Shown here piece after piece: positions 1 to 8,009 of a stretch of 64,000 nt of DNA; position 1 is the stretch's first letter, and the number at the start of each line of letters is the position of its first letter. The stretch lies in the NCBI GenBank assembly GCA_900548975.1, contig URMS01000007.1, positions 1-64,000 of the forward strand, written 5' to 3'. The notes below the pieces were generated by a model. The model was given only the letters and a program-made list of their open reading frames with translations. It did no database searches and had not been told where the DNA came from. The position numbers were made by a program, and so were the translations under genes. Source of the stretch: an uncultured Porphyromonadaceae bacterium. Lineage in GTDB: Bacteria > Bacteroidota > Bacteroidia > Bacteroidales > Muribaculaceae.

Positions 1-128
1 ATTGAATTTCAATTATTTCAAAGTACTCTTATGATTTTTTAGTGGACACTAATGAGTTTAGATAACTTGTTCATGTTAAATTAAAAATGATTGGAAAAGT
101 TTATAAATGATTTGTTATTTAGTTTATC

Positions 129-256
129 GGTTATGGGTTAAAGGTTAAGGATTACAAATTAGAAGTTACAAGTTAGTAGTTGGTAGTTAGTAGTTGGTAG
201 TCCCAACTTGTAACTTCTATCTTCTAATTCCTAATTTCCTAATCTCCTATCCTCCT
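129..256. repeat. Short degenerate tandem/inverted repeat spacer
   Basis: AT-rich non-coding spacer after the DUF3868 gene stop. It has a direct repeat of the unit GTTAGTAGTTG(GTA) near 172-200, flanked by a perfect 14-base inverted repeat, AGAAGTTACAAGTT at 161-174 and its complement at 205-218. It then runs into CCTAATTTCCTAATCTCC units at 230-250, which on the minus strand read as TTAGG-type units directly after the stop codon. Related spacers occur at 33519-33605, 34514-34604, 46985-47095 and 62312-62424. Bases 1-128 show no gene. Confidence 0.7.
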
Positions 257-1766
257 ACTTTCCTGTTTTCTTGGGAGAGATGAAGTAGGTGACGGGGTGG
301 TAGTCGCGGATGGCTTCGGTGTCGGCAATGACGGTGTCGAGGCCTGTCATGCCGGCAGCCTTGGCTTTTTCGAAGAAAGTGAGGGCGCCGCGCGGGTCGC
401 CGCGGCGGGCGGCGAGGATGCCTCGGGCGTAGTCGGCGATGGCGCTGTTGCCGGCCTTGAGGAGGTGGCTCTGGGCCTTGTCGTACTCGCCGCGCTCAAG
501 CTCGATGTTTGCGGCGTTGAGGTTGAGCATGGGGTCGTCGGGGTATACGGTGACAGCCGTCTCGAATACGTCGCAGTACTGCTTCGAGCCTGTGGGGTAG
601 CTCTGGGCGAGGGTGTAGAAGTCGACGTTGCGCAGGCGTGAGGGGTCGGCGGCGTATACACGCTTTATTTCCTCGAGCGAGGTATATACCTTAATTGTAT
701 AGCGCACGGTGTAGTCGGAGTGGCGCAGCCAGGGGTATATGTCGGCGAGTATTATGCGGTAGTCCTCGGGGTAGCGGGTCTGGATGGCCAGATTCTTGTT
801 GTCGAAGCCGAGGGGGCCGTCGATAATCTCTATTATCTCGGGGCGGTGACGGATGTCGAACTGCATGGAGTCGGTCATGTAGCGGCGCAGGCCTGCCCAG
901 TCCTCGGGCTCGTAGCTCGATGTTACGGTGGTGTCGGGGAAGCTGTAGAGGTCGCGCACGTAGCGGCGGAGGGTCTCGGTACGGCCCTGTGCGAGGCGCA
1001 CGTTGTTGTCGTAGGGGCCTTCGGGCGATGCGAAGCCTTTGATGTGCACGCGGGTGATGGTGGCATCGGTGTCGCGGCGCACGTACTCGATGGAGTTGAT
1101 GATCTTGTCGAGTTCGGCGCGGTTGTTCATGTAGTTCTCCTTGAGTTCGGTGCGGTTTACCACGAAGGTCACGAAGGCGCTGCCGTCGATGGATCGTGTC
1201 ACGGGGCCGGCGTCGACGGGTGGCGCGAAGCGGTAGGGTACCTGGAGGTCGGGGCGCCTGGTGTCGATTTCGGCCATGGGCACCATGCCGTTGGGCGATG
1301 TGCCGGGCATTGCCTCGGGGCGGTCGCAGCAGTTGGCTGTTGCGGCGCGCATCTCGAGTGTGGAGTGCTCCATCCAGGGTGCGAGGTCGAATTCGCGGTT
1401 GTAGCGCACCTTGGCGGGCTTGCCGGCGCGGTATATGTCGGCGTCGCCGCCTTCGAGGAATCCGTTGCGGAGGTAGTAGTACCAGCGGTTGCGTCCGGCC
1501 ACGGTCACGGGTTCGAGCTCGAGGCTGTCGGAGCGGTCCTTGGCCATGAGCACGGGGGTGAGCACTATCTCGCGGTCGCGGCCGAGGTGGAATGCGGCGG
1601 GGTCGACGGCGAGGTCGAGCTTCACGCGGCGTGCTGTCTCGTCGACGGTGAGGCTGAGTTCGGTGAGGTTGATGGTGGTACTGTCGGCACGCAGGTCGAT
1701 AGCCCATGCGGCCTGTGCGGCTACTGCCGCTGCGGCAGAGATGCCGAGAATGCGTTTGATGGTCAT
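255..1766 (-). CDS. DUF3868 / OmpA-like / TPR secreted protein
   Basis: Predicted envelope protein of 503 residues. It has a signal peptide (1 to about 22, ending AQAAWA) and a beta-rich N-terminal region resembling DUF3868. An OmpA-like segment follows at about 195-330 (starts FVVNRTEL, contains GFASPEGPYDNN), then a TPR-like helical tail at about 385-485. In Bacteroidales the DUF3868/DUF3575 pair is known from, or beside, Mfa/Fim-type fimbria operons as accessory envelope genes; no fimbrillin gene is visible in this window. It lies 13 bases after the DUF3575 gene on the same strand, so the two are probably co-transcribed. Whatever follows lies beyond base 1. The biochemical role is unknown; an OmpA-like peptidoglycan-contacting function is inference. 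Confidence 0.75.
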   Translation of the reverse strand: MTIKRILGISAAAAVAAQAAWAIDLRADSTTINLTELSLTVDETARRVKLDLAVDPAAFHLGRDREIVLTPVLMAKDRSDSLELEPVTVAGRNRWYYYLRNGFLEGGDADIYRAGKPAKVRYNREFDLAPWMEHSTLEMRAATANCCDRPEAMPGTSPNGMVPMAEIDTRRPDLQVPYRFAPPVDAGPVTRSIDGSAFVTFVVNRTELKENYMNNRAELDKIINSIEYVRRDTDATITRVHIKGFASPEGPYDNNVRLAQGRTETLRRYVRDLYSFPDTTVTSSYEPEDWAGLRRYMTDSMQFDIRHRPEIIEIIDGPLGFDNKNLAIQTRYPEDYRIILADIYPWLRHSDYTVRYTIKVYTSLEEIKRVYAADPSRLRNVDFYTLAQSYPTGSKQYCDVFETAVTVYPDDPMLNLNAANIELERGEYDKAQSHLLKAGNSAIADYARGILAARRGDPRGALTFFEKAKAAGMTGLDTVIADTEAIRDYHPVTYFISPKKTGK

Positions 1767-1779
1767 GACTGTTGCGTGC

Positions 1780-2361
1780 TTAGAAGAGATATATAATGTT
1801 TACGGCGGCTTTGGTGGGGCCGAAGTAGTTGTGCGGTGTGTTCGATTTTATCTTCTTTCCGCAGTCGGCGCAGCGGTAGGTGTCGTAGCGGGTGTAGATC
1901 CAGCCGATGCCTATCTCGGCCTCGATGTTCCAGTGACGGTCGAGAATCCATGAGTAACCGTAGCCTATGCCCGCGCCTACCATCCATCCCTGGCGGCGGT
2001 GCTCCTTGAGCTCGCGGAAGTCGGTGCCGAGGAATTTGAAGGGAAGGTCCATGTGGCCGAAGTTGTACTGGCCCCCAAGCGCGTGGGCGGCGAAGAAGTG
2101 TCCGGCAAAGCGCTGGCAGAGCCAGTAGCGCGCCTCGGGCTGGAGCACCCACTGCTTCCATAGGTGGTTGTTCACTTTCCATGCGTTGAGCTGTCCGGAA
2201 AGGTCGAGAGTCCATTTGGGAGCGAGACCCACCTCGACACCCACCGAGGGGGTGAGCACGGCGTCGTAGAGCAGGTTGGTCTTTAGCGCCACGTCCTGGC
2301 CCCGGACCGGAATCAGGGCTATGAAACATAGCAGCAGGGTTGCAAAGGTCTTAAGTTTCAT
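1780..2361 (-). CDS. DUF3575 family small outer-membrane protein
   Basis: Protein of 193 residues with a signal peptide at about 1-21 (ending PVRG) and a series of amphipathic beta-strands ending in VNIIYLF. A C-terminal aromatic residue is typical of outer-membrane barrels. The motif KTNLLYDA (27-34) and the strand GAGIGYGYSW fit the DUF3575 family. A CADCGKK segment with two cysteines lies near the C-terminus. It is the first gene of a two-gene unit with the DUF3868 protein. In known fimbrial clusters such proteins accompany fimbrillin and anchor genes, but here the pair has no such neighbours on its upstream side. Function is not established. Confidence 0.75.
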   Translation of the reverse strand: MKLKTFATLLLCFIALIPVRGQDVALKTNLLYDAVLTPSVGVEVGLAPKWTLDLSGQLNAWKVNNHLWKQWVLQPEARYWLCQRFAGHFFAAHALGGQYNFGHMDLPFKFLGTDFRELKEHRRQGWMVGAGIGYGYSWILDRHWNIEAEIGIGWIYTRYDTYRCADCGKKIKSNTPHNYFGPTKAAVNIIYLF

Positions 2362-2927
2362 TGGTCTGCGGTATGCGGAAGTATGATATTTTGGTTTGTG
2401 CGTAGCCGGAACGGAAGCGCCGTTCCTGTCGTGAATTGTCAGCCGCTTTGCGGCGTAGGTTAAGCCGAATGCATCAGAATCGCTGTTCGATGCACCCGGA
2501 TAGTGCGCGAAAAGCGCAAGTATCAGTATAACAGGTGTTTATGAAATGGGGGGGTAGAAGCCTAAGTAGACTCCAGCGTTCACTCGGCCATGAGGGCTCT
2601 TAAAGATTATAATTGATCGGTTTGTCATATTCGGAAAAATTGCCTGAGGATACATTGAAAAAAGTAGAGGAAAGAATTCCCGGCAACTTTTATTCTTCGG
2701 GACAACAAAGTTACGAACTTTTTTTCATTCTGCAATGTTTTTGTCTGTTAGGGCGTTTAGATGTAGTTAAGAAAAGATTTATGGCAAAAATCCACGATCG
2801 TGAGCGCCGGGGGGCTTCTGTGATGCATTTTGAGGCTTTTTTTCATGGTTTTTTGTGCCGGAATGTATACATTTGCAAGCGATAAACTAATTCTTAACCT
2901 TATTTTATATCGAGAAAAACGACTTCC
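2362..2927. other. 566-base intergenic region between divergent genes
   Basis: No convincing gene. The left part (2408-2520) is unusually rich in short perfect hairpins: GGAACGG/CCGTTCC at 2408-2426, GCCGC/GCGGC at 2442-2454, TGCATC/GATGCA at 2470-2494 and TGCGC/GCGCA near 2504-2517. The right part is AT-rich and ends in the -7 box of the hexosaminidase promoter. A 90-codon open frame at 2613-2885 has no coding character (see rejected items). Confidence 0.6.
2868..2875 (+). promoter_or_regulatory. Bacteroidetes -7 promoter box for the GH20 gene
   Basis: TACATTTG fits the Bacteroidetes -7 consensus TAnnTTTG and is followed by GC. It gives a leader of roughly 45-50 bases before the ATG at 2928. 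No clean TTTG -33 element is seen at the usual 19-21 base spacing. Confidence 0.6.
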
Positions 2928-5228
2928 ATGAGACGAATTTTAACCTTTGTTATGATATTTTTAGGACTTGGGGCGCTCCATTCGTGCACCGCCACCAAGG
3001 AAACGCCGGCCGAAGCGCCATTCGAGGTGCACTGGAGCGTTGAGAACCTCGGCCCCGACTCCACAGGGCGCCACTACCGGCAGAGCCTCCGGCTCGTGGG
3101 CGATCTGCGAGGGGTGGAGCGGCTGGCATTCAACCAGTTCGCGAGGCGCATGACGCCCTCTGACCCCGCCGATACCATCATAGAGATAGTGCCGGGCTAC
3201 TATGCGCTTGGCAGCAGCCGCTTTGCCGGCGCCGACGGCAGCGACACCCTCGATGTGGACATCGTGACCTCGGGCGCGCTCTACTCCCTGCGCTATGCTC
3301 CCGAGGGCTTCCATGCCGTGATGGCCGACGGCCGCGTGCTGCCGGTGCGTCTGGTGCAGGCCGACATCCTCGCCGACCCAAGAGGCTACACCTCGGGATC
3401 GCGCGACTATATGCCCTACGGCGACGCCGTGTATGCCCGCAACGAGGAGATAGCCGGAGGGACGGCCGGAGTGTACGACGTGGTGCCGTCGTTCAAAGAG
3501 GTGCGCACGGGCGCCGGCTCGAGCGTGGTCGACCTCGACAATATTGAATTCGCCGAGCCGGCCGAAGCGCCGGCCGACGGCGAGTACCGCGTGACGGTAG
3601 GCGGCGGCCGTATGCGCGTGGAGGCGCCGCGCGCCATGTGGCCCCGCCTGCGCCTGCGTCTGCGCCATAATTTCGGCAGCGGCCGCCGCGAGCTGCCCGA
3701 CGCCGTGATCACCGACCGCCCCGCGCTCGAGTACCGCGGCCTGATGGTGGATGTGGCGCGCAACTTCCAGCAGCCCGAGGAGATACACCGCGTGCTCGAT
3801 ATGATGGCTGTCTACGGACTGAACACATTCCACTTCCATCTCGTCGACGACGAGGCCTGGCGACTGGAGATTCCCCCGCTGCCCGAACTTACCGAGATGG
3901 GCGGCCGGCGCGGCTACACGCCCGGCTCCGACGGCACCTTCCTGCCTCAGATCTTCGGCGGCGACGGCAACCCGGCCTCGGCCACGTCGAACAACGGCTA
4001 TATATCGCGCGCCGACTACATCGATATCATCCGCCACGCCGACAGTCTGGGCATAGCGGTGATACCCGAAATCGAGTCGCCCGGCCACGGCCGCGCGGCC
4101 ATCAGGGCCATGGAGCTGCGGGCGCGCCGCACCGGCGACAATTCGCTGCTGATGTCGGAGGCCGCCGACACGTCGCGCTACACCTCGGCGCAGTCGTTCC
4201 ACGATAATGTGATGAACCCCGCGCTTGAGGGCACATATAAATTAATGAATACCGTTGCCGACGAGATCGCCGCCATGCACCGCGAGGCCGGCGTGCCGCT
4301 GAAAGCCATACATATAGGTGGCGACGAGGTGCCGCGCGGCGCCGGGAGCGCCAGCCCCTCCGTGGCCGCCATGATGGAGCGCGAGGGGATGACGACGGAG
4401 AAAGAGGTGCACGCGGCATTCGTGCGCCGTGTGGCGTCGGATTTCGCGGCCAAGGGCATAGCCATATCGGGCTGGCAGGAGATAGCGCTCAGACATCCCG
4501 AGGACTACAACGAGGCCGTGCGGCCGCAGGTCTATTCGGTGAACTGCTGGAGCACGCTCGCCTCGCAGGGCGCCGGCGGTGTGGTCGAGGCTGTGGCAAA
4601 GGCCGGGTATCCGGTGGTGCTGAGCAATGTGAATCATTTCTACCTCGATATGTGCTATAGCCGCCACCCGTATGAGCGCGGCCTGACCTGGGGTGGCACT
4701 ACCGACGAGTTCTCGGCCCTGGCCGGATATCCGGCGCGCCTGTGCCCCTTCGAGGGTGTCAATCTGAAGGGCGTGCAGGGCCAGGTGTTCGCCGAGACCA
4801 TCCGCGACCGCGGCAACCTGGAGACCATGCTGTTCCCGAAGATGCTCGGTCTGGCCGAGCGCGGCTGGAACCCCGACAGCACCTATTCCGAGGCCGATTT
4901 CCATGCGGTGATACTCCGCGAGATTCCCAAATGGGAGGCTGCCGGCCTCACATACCATGTGCGGCAGCCGGGTCTTATCGTTGAGGACGGCCGATATGTG
5001 AAGGTGAACAGCCCCTACCCCGACGCCGTGGTGCGCGTGAGCTTCGACGGCAGCGGCCCCGACGAGAATTCGCCCGAGCTGAAGCCCGGCGAGGTCTTCG
5101 ACCTCACTACGCTGCCCGAAGCACCGAAGCAGATCCGCGCACGGCTGTGGCTCAACGGACATCCGTCCGTGGCGACGCTTGCGCGACCAGTGCAGCCCGC
5201 GCCCGGGGGTGAACCCGGAGGTGAATAA
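2928..5228 (+). CDS. GH20 beta-N-acetylhexosaminidase lipoprotein
   Basis: Exported glycoside hydrolase expected to release terminal N-acetylglucosamine or N-acetylgalactosamine from glycans such as mucin. The 766 residues begin with a lipoprotein signal (LGALHSC, lipobox Cys20). A GH20b-like N-terminal domain (about 30-265) and the TIM barrel (about 270-640) follow. Barrel landmarks are HFHLVDDEAWRLE, IPEIESPGHGRA, the catalytic Asp-Glu pair in HIGGDEVPRG (D466, E467) and the substrate-binding segment DMCYSRHPYERGLTWGG. A small C-terminal beta domain (about 680-766) resembles the chitobiase C-terminal domain. It is a single gene with its own promoter. Its stop codon lies inside the left arm of the inverted element that follows. 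Confidence 0.92.
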   Translation: MRRILTFVMIFLGLGALHSCTATKETPAEAPFEVHWSVENLGPDSTGRHYRQSLRLVGDLRGVERLAFNQFARRMTPSDPADTIIEIVPGYYALGSSRFAGADGSDTLDVDIVTSGALYSLRYAPEGFHAVMADGRVLPVRLVQADILADPRGYTSGSRDYMPYGDAVYARNEEIAGGTAGVYDVVPSFKEVRTGAGSSVVDLDNIEFAEPAEAPADGEYRVTVGGGRMRVEAPRAMWPRLRLRLRHNFGSGRRELPDAVITDRPALEYRGLMVDVARNFQQPEEIHRVLDMMAVYGLNTFHFHLVDDEAWRLEIPPLPELTEMGGRRGYTPGSDGTFLPQIFGGDGNPASATSNNGYISRADYIDIIRHADSLGIAVIPEIESPGHGRAAIRAMELRARRTGDNSLLMSEAADTSRYTSAQSFHDNVMNPALEGTYKLMNTVADEIAAMHREAGVPLKAIHIGGDEVPRGAGSASPSVAAMMEREGMTTEKEVHAAFVRRVASDFAAKGIAISGWQEIALRHPEDYNEAVRPQVYSVNCWSTLASQGAGGVVEAVAKAGYPVVLSNVNHFYLDMCYSRHPYERGLTWGGTTDEFSALAGYPARLCPFEGVNLKGVQGQVFAETIRDRGNLETMLFPKMLGLAERGWNPDSTYSEADFHAVILREIPKWEAAGLTYHVRQPGLIVEDGRYVKVNSPYPDAVVRVSFDGSGPDENSPELKPGEVFDLTTLPEAPKQIRARLWLNGHPSVATLARPVQPAPGGEPGGE

Positions 5229-5274
5229 AGTAATGAGTTTATAAAGTTAAGATAATGGCCCCGGCTGGCCGGGG

Positions 5275-5293
5275 AAGCGCATAGCGCTTTTAT
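5275..5293 (+). terminator. Probable intrinsic terminator of the GH20 gene
   Basis: Hairpin AAGCGC-ATA-GCGCTT (5275-5289) followed by TTATA. It sits about 50 bases after the hexosaminidase stop, in the left arm of the inverted element. The stem is short and the T-tract modest. Confidence 0.5.
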
Positions 5294-5483
5294 ATAGACA
5301 CAGCCTATGGTTTGGGCGCCCAGCGGGCGGCCAAACCATAGGTCATAGAAACAACATAAATGGACAACCGCATGGCGGTTGAATATGTTTCGGCCTGATA
5401 TTCAACCGCTGTGCGGTTGGTCGGGCCGATTTTGCTATTTAGCCTATGGTATGGGGCGGTGCCCCATACCATAGGCTGTGTCT

Positions 5484-5504
5484 ATATAAAAGCGCTACGC
5501 GCTT
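5484..5504 (-). terminator. Probable intrinsic terminator of the radical SAM operon
   Basis: On the minus strand AAGCGC-GTA-GCGCTT is followed by TTATATAG, mirroring the terminator in the opposite arm. It would end transcription of the lipoprotein/radical SAM operon about 40 bases after its stop. Confidence 0.5.
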
Positions 5505-5544
5505 GCAGCCGGGGCTATTATCTTAACTTTATAAACTCATTACT

Positions 5545-6618
5545 TTATCCACCCGTAATCTGCGCAAAGTAGCAGTGCTTCATCGAGCCGTCGGACTCGC
5601 GCAGGTGGAAGCCGTTGCCCTCGCAGTAGCGGAACATGCGGCAGTCGGCGCAGATGCCGGTCTTCATCCACGCGCGGTCGCGGTAGGGCTGATAGCGGTT
5701 CTGCCATATGTCCCAGAAATCGTCGCGGTAGATGTTGCCCTGGGTGTAGTCGGCGCGTATGCTGGGGCATGCGCCTATGGAGCCGTCGATGAGTACGGAG
5801 CCTACGCTGATGCCGGCCTCGCAGTGATAGAAGCTGTCGCGGACGTCGCCCTCGTAGTTGCCCAGGAAGCCCTCGCAGCAGTAGCTCGGGCGTATTCCGC
5901 CGGCGGCTCGGCGCGCCTTTATAAACTCCATGAGGGTGATGAACTGCCGCTTGTCGAGCGAAAATTCGGGGTAGTTGCGGGCGCGGCCCGAGGGGAAGAT
6001 GGTGAAGAGGCGCCATCGGGCCACGCCGAGGCTTTCGAGTGTGGCGGCGATGGAGTCGAGTTTGCCGAGGTTGCGCTGATTGACGCATGTCACCACATCG
6101 AAATTGATGTCGGGCGTGGCTGCCGCCATGGCGATGGCGTCGACGGCGCGGCGATAGGAGAGGGGATTGCCGCGCATCCAGTTGTGGTCGGTTTCGTCGC
6201 CGTCGAGGCTGATGGTGAGGTTGTGGATGCCGGCGCCGCGCAGACGTGCGAAGCGGTCGGGAGAGAGGAGAAGTCCGTTAGATACTATTCCCCAGGGGAG
6301 TTCGCGGCGGTATAGCTCGAGGCCTACCGTCTCGAGGTCGGTGCGTACCAGGGGCTCGCCGCCGGTAATGACTATGTTGAGGCGGTGGCGGTCGACGTGG
6401 GGCAGGATGCTGTCGACCACGGCGAGGAAGTCGGCGGCAGGCATGTCGGGGTGCACCGACGACACCTTGCAGTCGCTGCCGCAGTGGCGGCAACTGAGGT
6501 TGCACCGCTGTGTGCACTCCCAGAAGAGCTGCCGCAGCTCATGGCGCCGGATTCTGTCGTGGCGGAGCCGGCGGTCGATCTCGAGCGCCAGACGCCGGCG
6601 CAGCGACAGGTTTTTCAT
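5545..6618 (-). CDS. Radical SAM/SPASM enzyme of an rSAM/lipoprotein system
   Basis: A radical S-adenosylmethionine enzyme of 357 residues with a C-terminal SPASM-type auxiliary cluster domain. The canonical CxxxCxxC is C39-C43-C46, extended by C35 and C50, with the SAM-binding GGEP at 86-89. SPASM-region cysteines are C247, C248, C266, C284, C323, C326, C332 and C349. The start at 6618 is chosen because its ATG overlaps the stop of the preceding lipoprotein gene (ATGA); an upstream in-frame start would run into that gene. Translational coupling to four paralogous lipoproteins points to them as partners or substrates. From memory this matches the NCBI family pair named rSAM/lipoprotein system (TIGR04133 with TIGR04134). 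The modification is unknown. By family analogy it could be a peptide cross-link, epimerisation or other side-chain chemistry. Confidence 0.85.
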   Translation of the reverse strand: MKNLSLRRRLALEIDRRLRHDRIRRHELRQLFWECTQRCNLSCRHCGSDCKVSSVHPDMPAADFLAVVDSILPHVDRHRLNIVITGGEPLVRTDLETVGLELYRRELPWGIVSNGLLLSPDRFARLRGAGIHNLTISLDGDETDHNWMRGNPLSYRRAVDAIAMAAATPDINFDVVTCVNQRNLGKLDSIAATLESLGVARWRLFTIFPSGRARNYPEFSLDKRQFITLMEFIKARRAAGGIRPSYCCEGFLGNYEGDVRDSFYHCEAGISVGSVLIDGSIGACPSIRADYTQGNIYRDDFWDIWQNRYQPYRDRAWMKTGICADCRMFRYCEGNGFHLRESDGSMKHCYFAQITGG

Positions 6619-7079
6619 TTCTTGTTTTTGAGTTTGAAGTTTACGGTTTCGTCGGCAGTTCCGACTACCCACGGGCCTTTCTCGCCCTTGAATTCGACTT
6701 TGATGTCGACGGAGTCGGCTTCAAGAGCGTCGGTCTGAGGCTTGCATACTATTCGGATATCCGGGAGTGGGAATCCGCTCCTGTGTAACAGATAGCTGCC
6801 ATTGTTGTCGGTGAGGACAGTGTCGCCGCGCTCTGTATAGACCTGCCCTTTGCCGATGCGGCGCAGGATTACGCGGGCGTTTTCTACGGGAGAACCGCTT
6901 TCGGCTGTCACGCTGCCTTTGATTTCGTAGTAGCCGGTCGGCGTGCCGTACATGCATACCATGCCACCGCCGTTGTCGGGATCTTCAGGGTCGTCGCAGG
7001 CGGCGAAGCCCAGCAGTGAGATTGCGCCGGCGAGCATGCTGCGGACGATGTTGCCGGCCTTGATACTGATCTTTTTCAT
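6615..7079 (-). CDS. Putative lipoprotein, rSAM/lipoprotein system, copy 4
   Basis: Last of four tandem paralogs (154 residues). The lipobox is LLGFAAC (Cys28), followed by an acidic/Gly stretch DDPEDPDNGGG resembling a Bacteroidetes surface-lipoprotein export signal. Then come the shared motif MYGTPTGYYEIKG and a transthyretin-like (carboxypeptidase regulatory-like) beta domain with ENARVILRR, TDNNGSYLL, IRIVC and LEADSV. Like copy 2 it has the N-terminus MKKISIKAGN, but its C-terminus (FKLKNKK) differs from the other copies. It carries an extra cysteine just before MYGTP. Its stop overlaps the radical SAM start codon. Confidence 0.82.
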   Translation of the reverse strand: MKKISIKAGNIVRSMLAGAISLLGFAACDDPEDPDNGGGMVCMYGTPTGYYEIKGSVTAESGSPVENARVILRRIGKGQVYTERGDTVLTDNNGSYLLHRSGFPLPDIRIVCKPQTDALEADSVDIKVEFKGEKGPWVVGTADETVNFKLKNKK

Positions 7080-7082
7080 GGA

Positions 7083-7550
7083 TTAATTCTCTGGAAGGAT
7101 TTTCTTGTATTTGAGGGTGAAGTCGACGGTCTCGCGGGCGGTGCCGCTGTTCCATATCCCCTCTCGGTCCTTGAATTCGACGGTGAGGTTTACGGAGTCG
7201 GCTTCGAGGGTGTCGGACTGAGGCTGGCATACTATGCGGATATTCGTGTCGGGCAGCCCGCTGCTGCGTAATCGATAGCGGCCTTCGCTGTCGGTGCGGA
7301 CGGTGTCGCCGTGTTCGGTGTATGGCCCGAGTCTGTTGATGTGGCGCAGGATTACGCGGGCGTTTTCTATGGGAGAACCGCTTTCGGCTGTTACGCTGCC
7401 TTTGATTTCGTAGTAGCCGGTCGGTGTGCCGTACATGAGCGGCAACTTTTCGTCGTCGGGGTCATCGCAGGCGGTGAATCCCAACAGCGAGATTGCGCCG
7501 GCGAGCATGCTTCGGATGATGTTGCCCGCTTTGATACTGATCTTTTTCAT
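7083..7550 (-). CDS. Putative lipoprotein, rSAM/lipoprotein system, copy 3
   Basis: Third gene of the tandem array (155 residues). Lipobox LLGFTAC (Cys28) is followed by DDPDDEKLP, then MYGTPTGYYEIKG and the same small beta-sandwich domain (ENARVILRH, TDSEGRYRL, IRIVCQP, LEADSV). The signal region is almost identical to copy 4, while the C-terminus DFTLKYKKILPEN is identical to copy 1, so the gene looks like a mosaic of its siblings. It is separated from copy 4 by only three bases. Confidence 0.82.
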   Translation of the reverse strand: MKKISIKAGNIIRSMLAGAISLLGFTACDDPDDEKLPLMYGTPTGYYEIKGSVTAESGSPIENARVILRHINRLGPYTEHGDTVRTDSEGRYRLRSSGLPDTNIRIVCQPQSDTLEADSVNLTVEFKDREGIWNSGTARETVDFTLKYKKILPEN

Positions 7551-7553
7551 GGA

Positions 7554-8006
7554 TTAATTTTTCTGTTTGAATTTGAGGGTGAAGTCGACGGTCTCGCTTG
7601 CGGTGTCGCTGCCGGAGCCCTTAAAATTCAGCTTCATTTCCACGGAATCGGCTTCGAGGGCGGGGTCGGCCGGCCGGCACACGATGCGAATGCGCAACTC
7701 GGATACGGCCGTAATGTCGGATTTTATCAGATAGTCGCCTTTGCTGTCGGTGGTGACTATGTCGCGCGGAGAGGTGTAGGCGTCTTTGCCGTTGAGCCTG
7801 CGCATGATTACCTGTGCGCCTTCTACGCTGCTACCGGTTTCGGTCCTTACGGTGCCTTTGATTTCGCAGTGTTTGGTTTCGTAGTATGAGGTCGGTGTCC
7901 CGTACATGAGCTCATCGTCGCCGCAACTCGAGAATCCGAGCAGGGTTAATGCTCCGGCAAGCATGGCCCGGACGATGGTTCCGGCTGTGATGCGGATCTT
8001 TTTCAT
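7554..8006 (-). CDS. Putative lipoprotein, rSAM/lipoprotein system, copy 2
   Basis: Second gene of the array (150 residues). Lipobox LLGFSSC (Cys28) is followed by the short acidic GDDEL and then MYGTPTSYYETKHCEIKG. A five-residue insertion, including an extra cysteine, splits the otherwise conserved YYEIKG. The domain motifs EGAQVIMRR, TDSKGDYLI, IRIVCRP and LEADSV are kept; the C-terminus is DFTLKFKQKN. It is the most divergent copy at the C-terminus and has a shorter late loop. Spacing to both neighbours is three bases. Confidence 0.82.
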   Translation of the reverse strand: MKKIRITAGTIVRAMLAGALTLLGFSSCGDDELMYGTPTSYYETKHCEIKGTVRTETGSSVEGAQVIMRRLNGKDAYTSPRDIVTTDSKGDYLIKSDITAVSELRIRIVCRPADPALEADSVEMKLNFKGSGSDTASETVDFTLKFKQKN

Positions 8007-8009
8007 GGA

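Larger units (their letters stand above)
5225..5548. repeat. Long inverted element with nested hairpins
   Basis: The arms are about 87 and 81 bases (5225-5311 and 5468-5548) and nearly identical in inverted orientation. The first 32 bases match perfectly, followed by one substitution, a 6-base indel and another long match. Inside are four local hairpins: 5304-5342 (CCTATGG...CCATAGG), 5365-5381 and 5403-5419 (both CAACCGC/GCGGTTG) and 5443-5475 (15-bp perfect stem). Both convergent genes end inside the arms: TAA at 5226-5228 and, on the minus strand, TAA at 5545-5547. Each arm also supplies an intrinsic-terminator-like hairpin. No open frame inside looks real. Confidence 0.9.

Noticed and set aside
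720..1796. Long plus-strand open frame opposite the DUF3868 gene
   Set aside because: High-GC shadow: Val/Gly/Ala-rich antisense text with no family resemblance, while the minus strand encodes a clear exported protein.
2613..2885. Open frame of 90 codons upstream of the hexosaminidase
   Set aside because: AT-rich with non-coding codon use, no recognisable domain, and its end overlaps the -7 promoter box at 2868-2875.
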